In this document: in pieces, positions 35,426 through 44,054 of the stretch | Layout of the letters: each line of letters begins with the position of its first letter | How positions within the stretch are numbered: the stretch's first letter is position 1 | NCBI RefSeq assembly: GCF_035944355.1 | Contig: NZ_DASZBH010000015.1 | Location: 8,250 to 72,249, forward strand | Direction: 5' to 3' | From: Frateuria_A sp035944355 | Lineage (GTDB): Bacteria; Pseudomonadota; Gammaproteobacteria; Xanthomonadales; Rhodanobacteraceae | Length of the DNA: 64,000 nucleotides | Notes under the pieces: model-generated | The model's input: only the letters and a program-made list of their open reading frames with translations | Database searches by the model: none | What the model was told of the DNA's origin: nothing | Made by a program: the position numbers and the translations under genes

Positions 35426-35945
35426 CACCGCCGCGGCCATCCGCGCGCGCCTGATCGCGGCCATGGAACAGCGCGCCGTTAGCCTCGACGGGCAAGCGCG
35501 ACGCGCGCTGGATGCGCGTCTGGCCGAGCTGCGAGCTTCCGATGCCGATGCGCTGGACCAGACACCCGCCTGCGACGCCGCTGCGACGCACCCGGGCCCG
35601 CTGCACGAACTGGTCGAACGCCTGGACCGCGAGGCCACCGCGGAGCGCGCCGCCTACCCGGACCTGCCCGCGCTCGCCGGCTTCCGCCAGCTCTGGTCGA
35701 CCCTGCGCACCGACAGCCAGCTCCAGCAATCCGTCGCCCACGCCCCCACCGACGCCGGCCCGCTCAACTCCACCGCGCTGGCCAGCCGCGCCATCGCGCT
35801 CATGCACGAACTGTCGCCGGATTATCTGCGGTCGTTTCTCGCCTACGTCGATGACCTGGCTTGGCTGGAGCCGTTGGGCGACGCGGGCTCCGTGGCCGCT
35901 TTCGGCGCGGCTGCCACGAAGAAGCGCGCTCGTCGCAAGCCGTAG
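35415..35945 (+). CDS. DUF2894 protein
   Basis: 176 residues, helical, no signal peptide. Features of DUF2894: an N-terminal MRPDTAAAIRARLIAAMEQRA and a central YPDLPALAGFRQLWSTLRTDSQLQQSV, then LNSTALASRAIALMHELSPDYLRSFLAYVDDLAWLE. The C terminus is Lys/Arg-rich. Overlaps the OmpA gene by 11 bases. Last of the four genes; function unknown but it co-occurs with DUF3348 and DUF802. Confidence 0.82.
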   Translation: MRPDTAAAIRARLIAAMEQRAVSLDGQARRALDARLAELRASDADALDQTPACDAAATHPGPLHELVERLDREATAERAAYPDLPALAGFRQLWSTLRTDSQLQQSVAHAPTDAGPLNSTALASRAIALMHELSPDYLRSFLAYVDDLAWLEPLGDAGSVAAFGAAATKKRARRKP

Positions 35946-36111
35946 CTGATTGACCACGGCCGCATCTGGCCGACGCGGAGTCTTCCACTCGAATTGGAAT
36001 GGACGCGACCGTGTTTATTCATCGACGCCCCGTGCCCGATCCATTGATCGAGGGCGGTCCATCGAATCGGACTGCTCCGCCCCACTGGCTAGGGCGCACT
36101 TGGCGCATCAA

Positions 36112-36846
36112 TCAGACCAAGACTCCACCACCGTCCACGACGACGGTCTGGCCGGTGGAGTAGCGGTTGCTCATGAGGTAGAGATAGGCCTTCGCGATAT
36201 CGTCGCCTTCGCCCACACGGCCAACGGGCAAGGACGCAGCGCTGGCGGCGTATAGCGCTTCACGCTGGGCTTCGGGAATGCCGTCCCACAGCGGCGTTTT
36301 CACCAGACCCGGGCTTACCAGGTTGACGCGGATCGGCGCCAGCTCCACCGCCAGCGCCCGCATGAAGCCCTCCATGGCGCCGCAGATACTGGCCACCGAC
36401 GTCCAGCCCTGCTGCGGTCGCAGACTGGCGATGCCGCCGGTCAACACCACCGAGCCGCCCGGCCGTAGATGGGGCGCCGCGTGCTTGGCCGCCGCCATGG
36501 CACCGAAGACGCGTATGTCGAAAGCCTTGCGCATGGCGTCCAGGCCCGTGTCCGCAAGCGGTCCGATTTGCAGCGGATCGCCCGCGCTGTAGACGAGATG
36601 ATCGAAACGACCGAGCCGCTCGAACAGCCCACGCACTGTGGCCTCGTCGCCCAGATCGACTGCTTGCCCTTCGGCCCGAGGGCCAAGCGAGGCGATGGCC
36701 TGATCGACCCGGCGGCTGTTCGAAGACGCCACCACCACCGAAGCGCCCGCATCCAACGCAGCGCGCGCCGTAGCGAAGCCGATACCCGAAGTTCCCCCCA
36801 ACAGGACGATACGTTGGTTGCGGAGGTCTGTTGCTGCGCCGGTCAT
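36112..36846 (-). CDS. SDR-fold protein with altered catalytic Tyr/Lys
   Basis: 244 residues. The Rossmann NAD(P) site is GGTSGIGFAT, and LVYSAG (NxAG analogue) and VNLVSPG are present. Where active SDRs have YxxxK, this protein reads VASICGAMEG: aligned to YAAAKAAVEA, Tyr becomes Val and Lys becomes Cys. This variant seems common in a subgroup of SDR proteins, so a reaction by the usual proton relay is doubtful. It diverges from the LysR gene 109 bp away, a pairing that suggests control by it. Confidence 0.85.
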   Translation of the reverse strand: MTGAATDLRNQRIVLLGGTSGIGFATARAALDAGASVVVASSNSRRVDQAIASLGPRAEGQAVDLGDEATVRGLFERLGRFDHLVYSAGDPLQIGPLADTGLDAMRKAFDIRVFGAMAAAKHAAPHLRPGGSVVLTGGIASLRPQQGWTSVASICGAMEGFMRALAVELAPIRVNLVSPGLVKTPLWDGIPEAQREALYAASAASLPVGRVGEGDDIAKAYLYLMSNRYSTGQTVVVDGGGVLV

Positions 36847-36955
36847 GAGTGAGTCCTTGCGAGGTTGTGAAGAAGAACGAGGCCACGACTATCATTCATA
36901 AGACTTGATTGATAAACGCCACCGTTCTTCCGTCACCCCTTAACGAGGCTTGCGA

Positions 36956-37852
36956 ATGGACCGTTTCACCAGCATGGTGATGTTTGCGCGCGTGGTCGAA
37001 CGCGGCAGCTTCGCCGCCGCCGCCGAGGGCAGCGGCATGACGCCCACCATGGTCGGAAACCACGTGCGCGAGCTGGAACGTCGCCTCAAGGCCCGGCTGT
37101 TGAACCGCACCACCCGGAGCCAGAGCCTGACCGAGCTCGGCAAGCGCTACCACAAGCAATGCCTGGAGATCATCGCCTTGGTCGAGGCCGCTGAGCTCGA
37201 CGCGCGCGAGATGCAAACGCGCCCCCGAGGTCGGCTGCGCGTGAGCTGCCCGGTCATGTACGGCACGCGTGTGCTTGCACCGATCCTCGCAAACTATCTT
37301 GACCGCTACCCCGAGGTGCAGATCGAGCTGTCGTTGGATGATCGTTACGTCGATCTCGCGCACGATGGTTTCGACGCCGTGATCCGCGTGGGGGTACTGC
37401 CGGATTCGGGCCTGGTCGCGCGGCCTCTGCGGCCGTCGCCGCGCATCGCATGCGCGTCGCCCACTTACCTGGCGCGGCATGGACATCCACGCGTGCCGTC
37501 CGACCTGGCGCAGCACCATTGCCTGGCCCTCATGTTTGCCGCTGGGCCCGAGCGCGACTGGTGGTTCCCCAGGCCGGACAACGACGGCATCGAACGAGTC
37601 AGCGTGCACGGCCGACTCGATGTGAACGGCGGTATGGCGCTACGCGAGGCCGCGCTCGCGGGGCTGGGGGTCATTCTTCAACCACAGATGCTCCTACAGG
37701 ACGACCTCGACGCCGGACGGTTGGTGCGCCTCTTTCCCGACTGGCCGGCACCCACCTGGCCAGTGCAGGTCGTGCACCTGCCGGATAACCGCATGCCGCC
37801 CAAGCTGGAGAGCTTTATCGCCTTTCTCCAGGAAACGCTGGGAGGCAATTGA
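36956..37852 (+). CDS. LysR-family transcriptional regulator
   Basis: 298 residues. N-terminal winged helix: MDRFTSMVMFARVVERGSFA, AAAEGSGMTPTMVGNHVRELERRLKARLLNRTTRSQSLTELG. The effector domain has the usual two-lobed periplasmic-binding fold (GRLRVSCPVMYGTRVLAPIL). Divergent from the SDR gene; LysR regulators usually control the divergently transcribed neighbour. The ATG at 36956 is used; one two codons upstream is also possible. Confidence 0.93.
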   Translation: MDRFTSMVMFARVVERGSFAAAAEGSGMTPTMVGNHVRELERRLKARLLNRTTRSQSLTELGKRYHKQCLEIIALVEAAELDAREMQTRPRGRLRVSCPVMYGTRVLAPILANYLDRYPEVQIELSLDDRYVDLAHDGFDAVIRVGVLPDSGLVARPLRPSPRIACASPTYLARHGHPRVPSDLAQHHCLALMFAAGPERDWWFPRPDNDGIERVSVHGRLDVNGGMALREAALAGLGVILQPQMLLQDDLDAGRLVRLFPDWPAPTWPVQVVHLPDNRMPPKLESFIAFLQETLGGN

Positions 37853-38074
37853 TGCAAGAGCCGCAGCAATCGCGACGATGGCCGCACCGGCGGACGCAAG
37901 CGGCCGGCGGCCGCACCGACGCTGCGCACGAAGATCGGGTCCGGCACGGGAATTTTGCGGCGTGACAGCGCGCTACCGGCCTTGTGTCTTACCCATTTCG
38001 GGTCCCTGCCGTTACGGAAAGCGGCGTACCGGAGGATGATGGCCGCAAACCGAGCCTCATGCCGAGGAAGCATC

Positions 38075-38623
38075 ATGCAGATCAACAGCGCCCGACTCCG
38101 CGAGCTGCGCGCCGCCCGCCAGTGGTCGCAGGAACAGGTGGCCGAGCTGAGCGGCCTGAACCTGCGGACCATCCAGCGCCTCGAATCGGGCGCCAAGGTC
38201 TCGACCGAGTCCCTGCGCGCACTGGCCGCCGTGTTCGAGGTGCCGGCCGAGAGCCTGCTGGTCGGCGAGCCGGCACCCAGCCAGCCGGCGCTCCAGGCCA
38301 TGCGCGAAGGCGTGCTGCGCGGCCTGGAATTCACCGGCACGACTCCACGCGCGGCGTTCTGGTGGTTCGCACTCGCCGTGGCGATGCTGCTGGCCTTCGC
38401 CGACCTGCTCTCCGAGGCCATCGGCCCGCTGCCGTTGCAGATCGCCTCTCTGGCCGTGCTGCTGCCGTGGATCGCGGCGTGCACCCGGCGCCTGCGCGAC
38501 GCGGGTTTGAGCCCCTGGTGGCAGCTCATCAGCCTGGCGCCGGTGGGAGGCCTACTGGTGCTGCTCTACCTGCTCACCTACCCCACCCAGCCAGCGGGAC
38601 TCGTCAAGGCGGCCGCCGGCTGA
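38075..38623 (+). CDS. XRE-type HTH protein fused to DUF805 membrane domain
   Basis: 182 residues. The first 60 hold an HTH_3 motif: LRELRAARQWSQEQVAELSGLNLRTIQRLESG. The second half is a DUF805-like membrane domain: TPRAAFWWFALAVAMLLAFADLL, then LAVLLPWIAACTRRLRDAGLSPWWQLI and LVLLYLLTYPT. A membrane-tethered transcription factor is implied; target unknown. Start ATG at 38075 fits the HTH onset, though the frame is open from 37955. Confidence 0.82.
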   Translation: MQINSARLRELRAARQWSQEQVAELSGLNLRTIQRLESGAKVSTESLRALAAVFEVPAESLLVGEPAPSQPALQAMREGVLRGLEFTGTTPRAAFWWFALAVAMLLAFADLLSEAIGPLPLQIASLAVLLPWIAACTRRLRDAGLSPWWQLISLAPVGGLLVLLYLLTYPTQPAGLVKAAAG

Positions 38624-38737
38624 GCGATCCCGAAGAAAGGGGCAGCGACCGGTTGCCCAGGCGTGTCGAATCGCGATTCGCTTGTCCGTCGTGAGGACAA
38701 CGCCAGCCGCTGGGGCTGCGCTACCTCGGGGCATGGC

Positions 38738-39082
38738 ATGAGCAAGTACCTCATCTACTTCAACCAGGCGTGGGTCGGCGAGCACACCGAGACCTGGTTC
38801 GCCGCACGCGGCCCGCTGGCGCGCGCGGTCGTGGACGATATGAAGGCCGCCGGTGTGCACGTGTTCGCCGGCGGCCTGGAGGAAGACCCGGAGCAGGCCT
38901 TCAGCGCCGATGCCATCGGCGGCACGCTGGTCTTCACCGACGGGCCGTATGCGCGCAACCCGCAGTTCCTTGGCGGGTTCACCGTGATCGACGTGGCCGA
39001 CGAGCAGGCGGCAAGGTATTGGGCCGGCAAGGTGGCCGAGGCCTGCGGCTGGCCGCAGGAGGTTCGCCGGTTCAAGCCGTAG
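38738..39082 (+). CDS. YCII-related protein
   Basis: 114 residues. YCII/DGPF fold: MSKYLIYFNQAWVGEH, then GGLEEDPEQAFSADAIGGTLVFTDGPYARNPQFLGGFTVIDV. Proteins of this ferredoxin-like fold have no settled function and are often paired with ECF sigma factors; none is adjacent here. A terminator follows. Confidence 0.85.
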   Translation: MSKYLIYFNQAWVGEHTETWFAARGPLARAVVDDMKAAGVHVFAGGLEEDPEQAFSADAIGGTLVFTDGPYARNPQFLGGFTVIDVADEQAARYWAGKVAEACGWPQEVRRFKP

Positions 39083-39106
39083 CCCGAATGCGGTCGGAGC
39101 CCACAA

Positions 39107-39152
39107 GGGGCGGGGTTCAGTTCCCACCGCGGGAGTGAACCCGCCCTTTTTT
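39107..39152 (+). terminator. Rho-independent terminator after YCII gene
   Basis: Stem GGGCGGGGTTCA (39108-39119) and TGAACCCGCCC (39136-39146) with one bulged base, followed by TTTTTT (39147-39152). Confidence 0.85.
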
Positions 39153-39348
39153 GCTGCCCACCTACCAGGCCAAGCCAGAGGGCCGGTCAAGCGGAGTGCG
39201 GGCTGAGCGATCCCGGAGAAGGACTTTCCCGCCATGGATCGGCCTGGGCGCCCCTCGATGGGACCATCGACTGAAACCGCCGGGACGGTGGCCGTATCTC
39301 CAGGCACCAGCAACCGCCATGTCGGCTGGTATCCAGAGAGCGTCCTCC

Positions 39349-40860
39349 ATGAACGACCGCAGGCCCCACCGATTCGCCCGATCCGCGTCCTGGCTCGCTC
39401 CTTTGTCGGTATGCATCGCCTTGTTCTGTGCCCCGTCCCGGGCAGCCACGACGCCCCAGGCACGCCTGCCTGGAACACCGGTCGGCCACCTCGCCGACGA
39501 GCTGATCCGTCACGCCAATGCAGGCGATCCGGCGCAGGTCCGCCAATGGGGAGCCACCATCCTTTCGCCGTCCGTCGGTAGCGACGACCGCGAGGCTTTC
39601 GTCGCGGGCCTGGCCTCTGCGGCAGGCGACAGCGGCGGGCTGGACGTGTTCGACGTACGCACCGATCCGCGCCAGCCCGGACTGCTGGAGGTGGCGGTCA
39701 AGGGCCGCCGCGATGGGCGGCGCGCCTTGTTCTGGCTCGCGGCCGACCCGCTGCATCCGGATCGGCTGGCGCAGGCAGGGCTGGTTCCCATTGAGGATCC
39801 CGAGCTCTATGCCGACTGGCCCAAGGCCGCGGTGGCCCGCGCCGAACTGGCGAAGCTGATTCAGGGCACGCTCGACCGGCTGGTCCGTACGGACGATTTC
39901 TCCGGCTGTATCTCGGTGATGGAAGGTGGAAGCACGGTATTCGACGAATGCCAGGGGCTGGCGGAGCGCCGCTTCGGCGTGCCGGTAGACCACCAGACGC
40001 GGTTCCACATCGGCTCGATGGACAAGATGTTCACCGCCGTGGCGATCGCCCAGCTGGTGGAGGCCGGCAAGTTGTCGTGGAACGACACCCTGGCAAAACG
40101 GGTTCCGGAATATCCGGACGGCACGGCCGCCAGGAAGATCACCGTGTGGGAGCTGCTGCACCACACCGCCGGCCTGGGCGACTTCATGGTTCCTGAGTAT
40201 TTCGGGCACCGCGAGCGCTTCGTCGGTCCGGTCGACTACCTGGGCCTGATCGCCCGCCAGCCGCTGGTGAGCGAGCCCGGCAAGCAATGGAACTACAGCA
40301 ATGCCGGTTACGTGCTGCTCGGCCGCATCATCGAAAACGTGTCCGGCGAGAGCTATGCCCAGTACATCCAGCGCCACGTCTTCGCGCCGTCGCACATGAC
40401 CGACAGCGGTTTCGACAGCGTGGACGAGGTCATCCCGAAGCTGGCGGTCGGCTACTACCGTGACGCGCTCTTCTCCAGCACCTGGAAGGCCGACTGGTTG
40501 AAGACGGCCTACCAGGCCGGCCCGGCCGGCGGCGGCTATGCGACCAACGCCGACCTGCTGCGATTCGCCAAGGCGCTGCGCGAGGGCCGGCTGGTCAAGC
40601 CCGCAACCCTGGCCAAGATGTTCGACGACGAAGTGCCCGCCGGGCCGGGCGCCTACGCGGCCGGGTTCGGCGACCGGCTCTCCCATGGCCGCCACGTCCG
40701 CGGCCATGCGGGCGGCATCGAGGGCACCACGGCGAACCTGGCGATGGTGTGGGAAACCGGTGCCGCCATGGTCCTGACCAGCAACGAGGGGCCGAGCACG
40801 ACATGGCTCCTGGCCGAGCACGTCGCCGACCTGCTCGCCGCCGAAGGTGCGAAGCATTGA
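39349..40860 (+). CDS. Beta-lactamase-family (penicillin-binding-protein-like) serine hydrolase
   Basis: 503 residues with a signal peptide (FARSASWLAPLSVCIALFCAPSRA). The C-terminal 340 residues are a serine beta-lactamase/DD-peptidase-like fold: SMDK (SxxK), YSNAG (YxN) and HAGG (HxG, the KTG equivalent). The first 170 mature residues form a separate domain (REAFVAGLASAAGDSGGLDVF) as in class C-like esterases that carry an extra N-terminal regulatory part. The substrate (peptide, ester or lactam) is unknown. The ATG at 39349 is used; the frame is open from 39151. Confidence 0.85.
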   Translation: MNDRRPHRFARSASWLAPLSVCIALFCAPSRAATTPQARLPGTPVGHLADELIRHANAGDPAQVRQWGATILSPSVGSDDREAFVAGLASAAGDSGGLDVFDVRTDPRQPGLLEVAVKGRRDGRRALFWLAADPLHPDRLAQAGLVPIEDPELYADWPKAAVARAELAKLIQGTLDRLVRTDDFSGCISVMEGGSTVFDECQGLAERRFGVPVDHQTRFHIGSMDKMFTAVAIAQLVEAGKLSWNDTLAKRVPEYPDGTAARKITVWELLHHTAGLGDFMVPEYFGHRERFVGPVDYLGLIARQPLVSEPGKQWNYSNAGYVLLGRIIENVSGESYAQYIQRHVFAPSHMTDSGFDSVDEVIPKLAVGYYRDALFSSTWKADWLKTAYQAGPAGGGYATNADLLRFAKALREGRLVKPATLAKMFDDEVPAGPGAYAAGFGDRLSHGRHVRGHAGGIEGTTANLAMVWETGAAMVLTSNEGPSTTWLLAEHVADLLAAEGAKH

Positions 40861-41141
40861 GCACGGAATACGGCTGCGTCGGACTTCCGGAAATCGGCCG
40901 CGGCGCATGAAGATGCCCGGCCACACGGTCGGTCCTAGGCACGTGGCTTGATCAAGAAGGGGTCAGGTGCAGCGGCCTGAAACTGATCTCTTCTTCTCCG
41001 GCAACGCAAGCCTCGATGCGCGGCTCGACCACCGGACGAGGCCGAGGCTGCCTTCATCGCGGCTGCGCGCATGGCTCAAACCGTCCAGACCGTGGACTGC
41101 GCAGTCTCGAGGACACGTGACGAGCGCGAGGCGGACACCCG

Positions 41142-41639
41142 ATGGCCATGCGAACGAACAGACATAGGCGCTTCACCTCGCTTCCGGTCCGGGCTCTGGT
41201 GACGGGCACCGTAGCGGGCCTCGCTTCGGCCGCTGCCTTGGCGCTGCTGGCCAAAGCCGAGGGCAAGGGCGCGGCACGACCCCTCAACGCGACGAGCCAT
41301 TGGCTGCACGGCGACAAAGCTGCCGAGTGTGACGAGCTCGATGCCTCGCACACGTGGATCGGCTTCGCGACGCACTACGCGTCCGCCGTGTTCTGGGCCC
41401 TGCCCTTCGAGTTCTGGCGCGCCAAGCGCCGCCCACGTTCCACCGGCGCACTCGTGCGTGGCGCCTGCATGACGTCCGCGATCGCGGCAGCCGTCGACTA
41501 CGGCATGACGCCGAAACGACTCACGCCCGGATGGGAACTCGTGCTGAGCAAGCGTTCCCTGGTGATGGCCTATGGCGTACTTGCGCTTGGCCTGGCCTGT
41601 GGTGCGAAGCTTGCGAAAGCTCCGGTCGGTCGCCACTGA
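41142..41639 (+). CDS. Small inner-membrane protein of unknown family
   Basis: 165 residues with membrane helices (VRALVTGTVAGLASAAALALLA; GFATHYASAVFWALPFEFW; SLVMAYGVLALGLACGAKL). The mid-region NATSHWLHGDKAAECDELDASHTWIGF, with His and Cys, could bind metal. I do not recognise the family. The ATG at 41142 or 41148. Convergent with the histidine kinase. Confidence 0.6.
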   Translation: MAMRTNRHRRFTSLPVRALVTGTVAGLASAAALALLAKAEGKGAARPLNATSHWLHGDKAAECDELDASHTWIGFATHYASAVFWALPFEFWRAKRRPRSTGALVRGACMTSAIAAAVDYGMTPKRLTPGWELVLSKRSLVMAYGVLALGLACGAKLAKAPVGRH

Positions 41640-41666
41640 GCAACGCCGCCCGGTACGACCCTGAAG

Positions 41667-43544
41667 TTAGGCCCCAAGGTTGCCCGCGAGCCGTTCCATC
41701 GGCACCGAAACGTGCACCTCCAGGCCCCAGGGATTCCACACACGGGTCAACTCGCCCGCCAGCTGGTCACGCAGGGTCAGATCGACCAGCCGGGTACCGA
41801 ACCCTGAGCGCTGCGGTTCCTGCACGGTGGCCCCGCCCTGCTCGCACCAGTTCAGGAGGAAGCGGTCCCCCACGCGCTCGCCGTGCACCTTCACCCGCCC
41901 GCCCGGTACGGCGAACGCGCCGTACTTGGCGGCGTTGGTGGCGAGCTCGTGAATGGCCAGCGAGAAGGGCGTGATCGCGTGCGGTTCGATCGGCACGTCG
42001 TCTCCGGTCAATTCGACGCGGTCGTATCCCTCCAGTGCGTAGGGCCGGAGCAGGCGGCCGGTAAGGCCCAGCACGGTGGCGCCCGTTTCGGCCGGCTTCT
42101 CGTCCCGCCCGTGGGGACGGGCATAGTCGTGCGCCTCGCCCAGCGCCGTCAGCCGATCCATCAACTCCTCGGCGAAGACCCGGCACTCGGGAAACTGCCG
42201 TACCGTGAGGGCGATCAGGCCCGAGATCACCGCGAAGATGTTCTTGATGCGGTGGCTCAATTCCTTGCCGGCCAGTTCGAGTTGCTCGGCCGAGGCCTTC
42301 CTCTCGTGGATGTCGGTACAGGTACCCATCCAGCGCAGGATTTGGCCGGCCTCATTGCGCACTGGATGGGCGCGGCCCAGCATCCAGCGGTAGATGCCGG
42401 TGTGATGCCGCATGCGGTACTCGATTTCGTAGGGCTCGCCGGTAACCAGGCTGTGCCGCCAGCGCTCGAACGTCCGCTCGCGGTCGTCCGGATGAAACAG
42501 GTAGGCCCAGTCGTCTCCGTCGGTGGTCCCGGGAACCGCGCCGGTGAATTCGTACCAGCGCCGGTTGAAAAAGTCGTGGTGACCGTCGGGCCGCGCCGAC
42601 CAGATGATCTGGTCGACCGAATCGACGATCGTGCTGAGCGAGGCGCGGCTCTCCTCGAGCGCCTGTTCGATGCGCTTGCGCTCGGTGATATCGAGGAACA
42701 GCACCGCGAACCGCTCGCCGCCCAGCGGATGGGCGCGAGCCTCGAACGAGCGGAACTGCAGCGCAGGCACCTGGACCTCGAACACGGAGGGCCTGCCGCT
42801 GTCGACCACCTCGCCGTAGAGCTCGATCAGCCGAAACGGAAAACCGCGAATGACCTCAGTGACGGGACGCCCCACCACCGCCCGCGCGGAACGGCCGGTT
42901 TGCACGGTGAACGCCTCGTTGACCTCGAGGAACACGAAATCGACGACCCGGCCTTGGTCATCGCGCACGGCCTCGGCGATGAAGAAGCCCTCGCGGATAC
43001 TGGCGAAGAGTTCCCTATACGGCCCCTCCTCCAATCTGGCGCCGATCCGCCCTTCGGCCCGATGGAGACCGCCTGCATCGGCCGGTGTGCGTAGATGGCG
43101 TACGCTGCCGGTCGTGTCGTAGACGAACTGGAAGGCACCGACCTGTTCCCCATGGGCGCCCAGCAGCGGGTGGTAGTTCATCTCATAGCTTTTGCGCTCC
43201 CGCTGGGCCTCGCCATACTCGCCGGTCTGCTTGAACGACTCCCCGGCAAGCGCCCGGCCCCATACCGCCTTGACTTCGGCCCGTTGCCTGGGCTTGTCCG
43301 CGAGCAGCTCGAGCATGGAATCGCCGCACCTGGGCTGCACGCCGAAGATGCGCTCAAACTCGTCGGCGCTCGCCTTGTTGATGGCCAGGAAGCGGTAATC
43401 GAGGTCGGCCACCTGGATCATGGCGGGGCTGGCATCGATGACTTGCTGAAGAATGTCGGGGCCCGGAGTCCCGATGGTCGGCCCGTCGCCGGGACGGCCA
43501 GATGGATTCGGCGGTGCGCTCGGCTGAGCCTGTTGTGGAGTCAT
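41667..43544 (-). CDS. PAS-domain sensor histidine kinase, HWE type
   Basis: About 625 residues. Three PAS domains in order: DILQQVIDASPAMIQVADLDYRFL, YRELFASIREGFFIAE, and LSTIVDSVDQIIWSARPDG, the last with a PAC-like GIYRWMLGRAHPVRN. The kinase core is of HWE type: ELSHRIKNIFAVISGLI (phospho-His), then IHELATNAAKYGAF (N-box) and GFGTRLVD. HWE kinases usually act with a response regulator or on a partner protein; none is adjacent. No membrane segment is evident, so it is cytosolic. The ATG at 43544 is chosen; the frame is open to 43622. Confidence 0.88.
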   Translation of the reverse strand: MTPQQAQPSAPPNPSGRPGDGPTIGTPGPDILQQVIDASPAMIQVADLDYRFLAINKASADEFERIFGVQPRCGDSMLELLADKPRQRAEVKAVWGRALAGESFKQTGEYGEAQRERKSYEMNYHPLLGAHGEQVGAFQFVYDTTGSVRHLRTPADAGGLHRAEGRIGARLEEGPYRELFASIREGFFIAEAVRDDQGRVVDFVFLEVNEAFTVQTGRSARAVVGRPVTEVIRGFPFRLIELYGEVVDSGRPSVFEVQVPALQFRSFEARAHPLGGERFAVLFLDITERKRIEQALEESRASLSTIVDSVDQIIWSARPDGHHDFFNRRWYEFTGAVPGTTDGDDWAYLFHPDDRERTFERWRHSLVTGEPYEIEYRMRHHTGIYRWMLGRAHPVRNEAGQILRWMGTCTDIHERKASAEQLELAGKELSHRIKNIFAVISGLIALTVRQFPECRVFAEELMDRLTALGEAHDYARPHGRDEKPAETGATVLGLTGRLLRPYALEGYDRVELTGDDVPIEPHAITPFSLAIHELATNAAKYGAFAVPGGRVKVHGERVGDRFLLNWCEQGGATVQEPQRSGFGTRLVDLTLRDQLAGELTRVWNPWGLEVHVSVPMERLAGNLGA

Positions 43545-44054
43545 GTGCCAGCGCCTTCGGATCGCGTTGGTGCCCTCCAGTAGCGGCTGCACGGGGTGCC
43601 TGCCGCATGCCATTTGAAACATGCCGCCCTTCTGTGCGCGGCACGCGTCGCTCCGCTGAAGTGGATACGGCTCGAAGAAAGTGGTCTATCGGGGGTCAAC
43701 GACGCGTCGGCACGCCGTGAACGGCACCTCCGGTTCGGTCTGCAGCCGTCCAGCGGGGACCGGTGGAATGAAGGTCATTCCCCGGCGTCGTCGAAGGCGG
43801 CGATCATGTCCGGTTCGCTCGGACCTCGAGCGCAAAGAGCGGCCATGACTCGCTCTCTGTAATTGCAGGAAGTGGTCGCCGCCGAGCGGCGACCACACCG
43901 ATGACCCCCGCCTGTCATTGGGCGTACCCCGCAGAAAGCACTCTGCGCTGGATCCGCCGCACTTCCCCCATGCCTCTGGAGAGCATGTCAAGATGATGTG
44001 GCCAGCGAGGGGCCGGGGGGCTCCGTGCCGAGGCGTCACTTCGGGGGGAAACGA
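43545..44054. other. 510-bp gap with two palindromes, no supported gene
   Basis: Between the divergent histidine-kinase and protease genes. GGAATGA (43765-43771) and TCATTCC (43775-43781) form a perfect 7-bp dyad around AGG that could be an operator. GTGGTCGCCG (43872-43881) and CGGCGACCAC (43887-43896) form a strong hairpin. No ORF with a credible motif is present. Confidence 0.5.
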
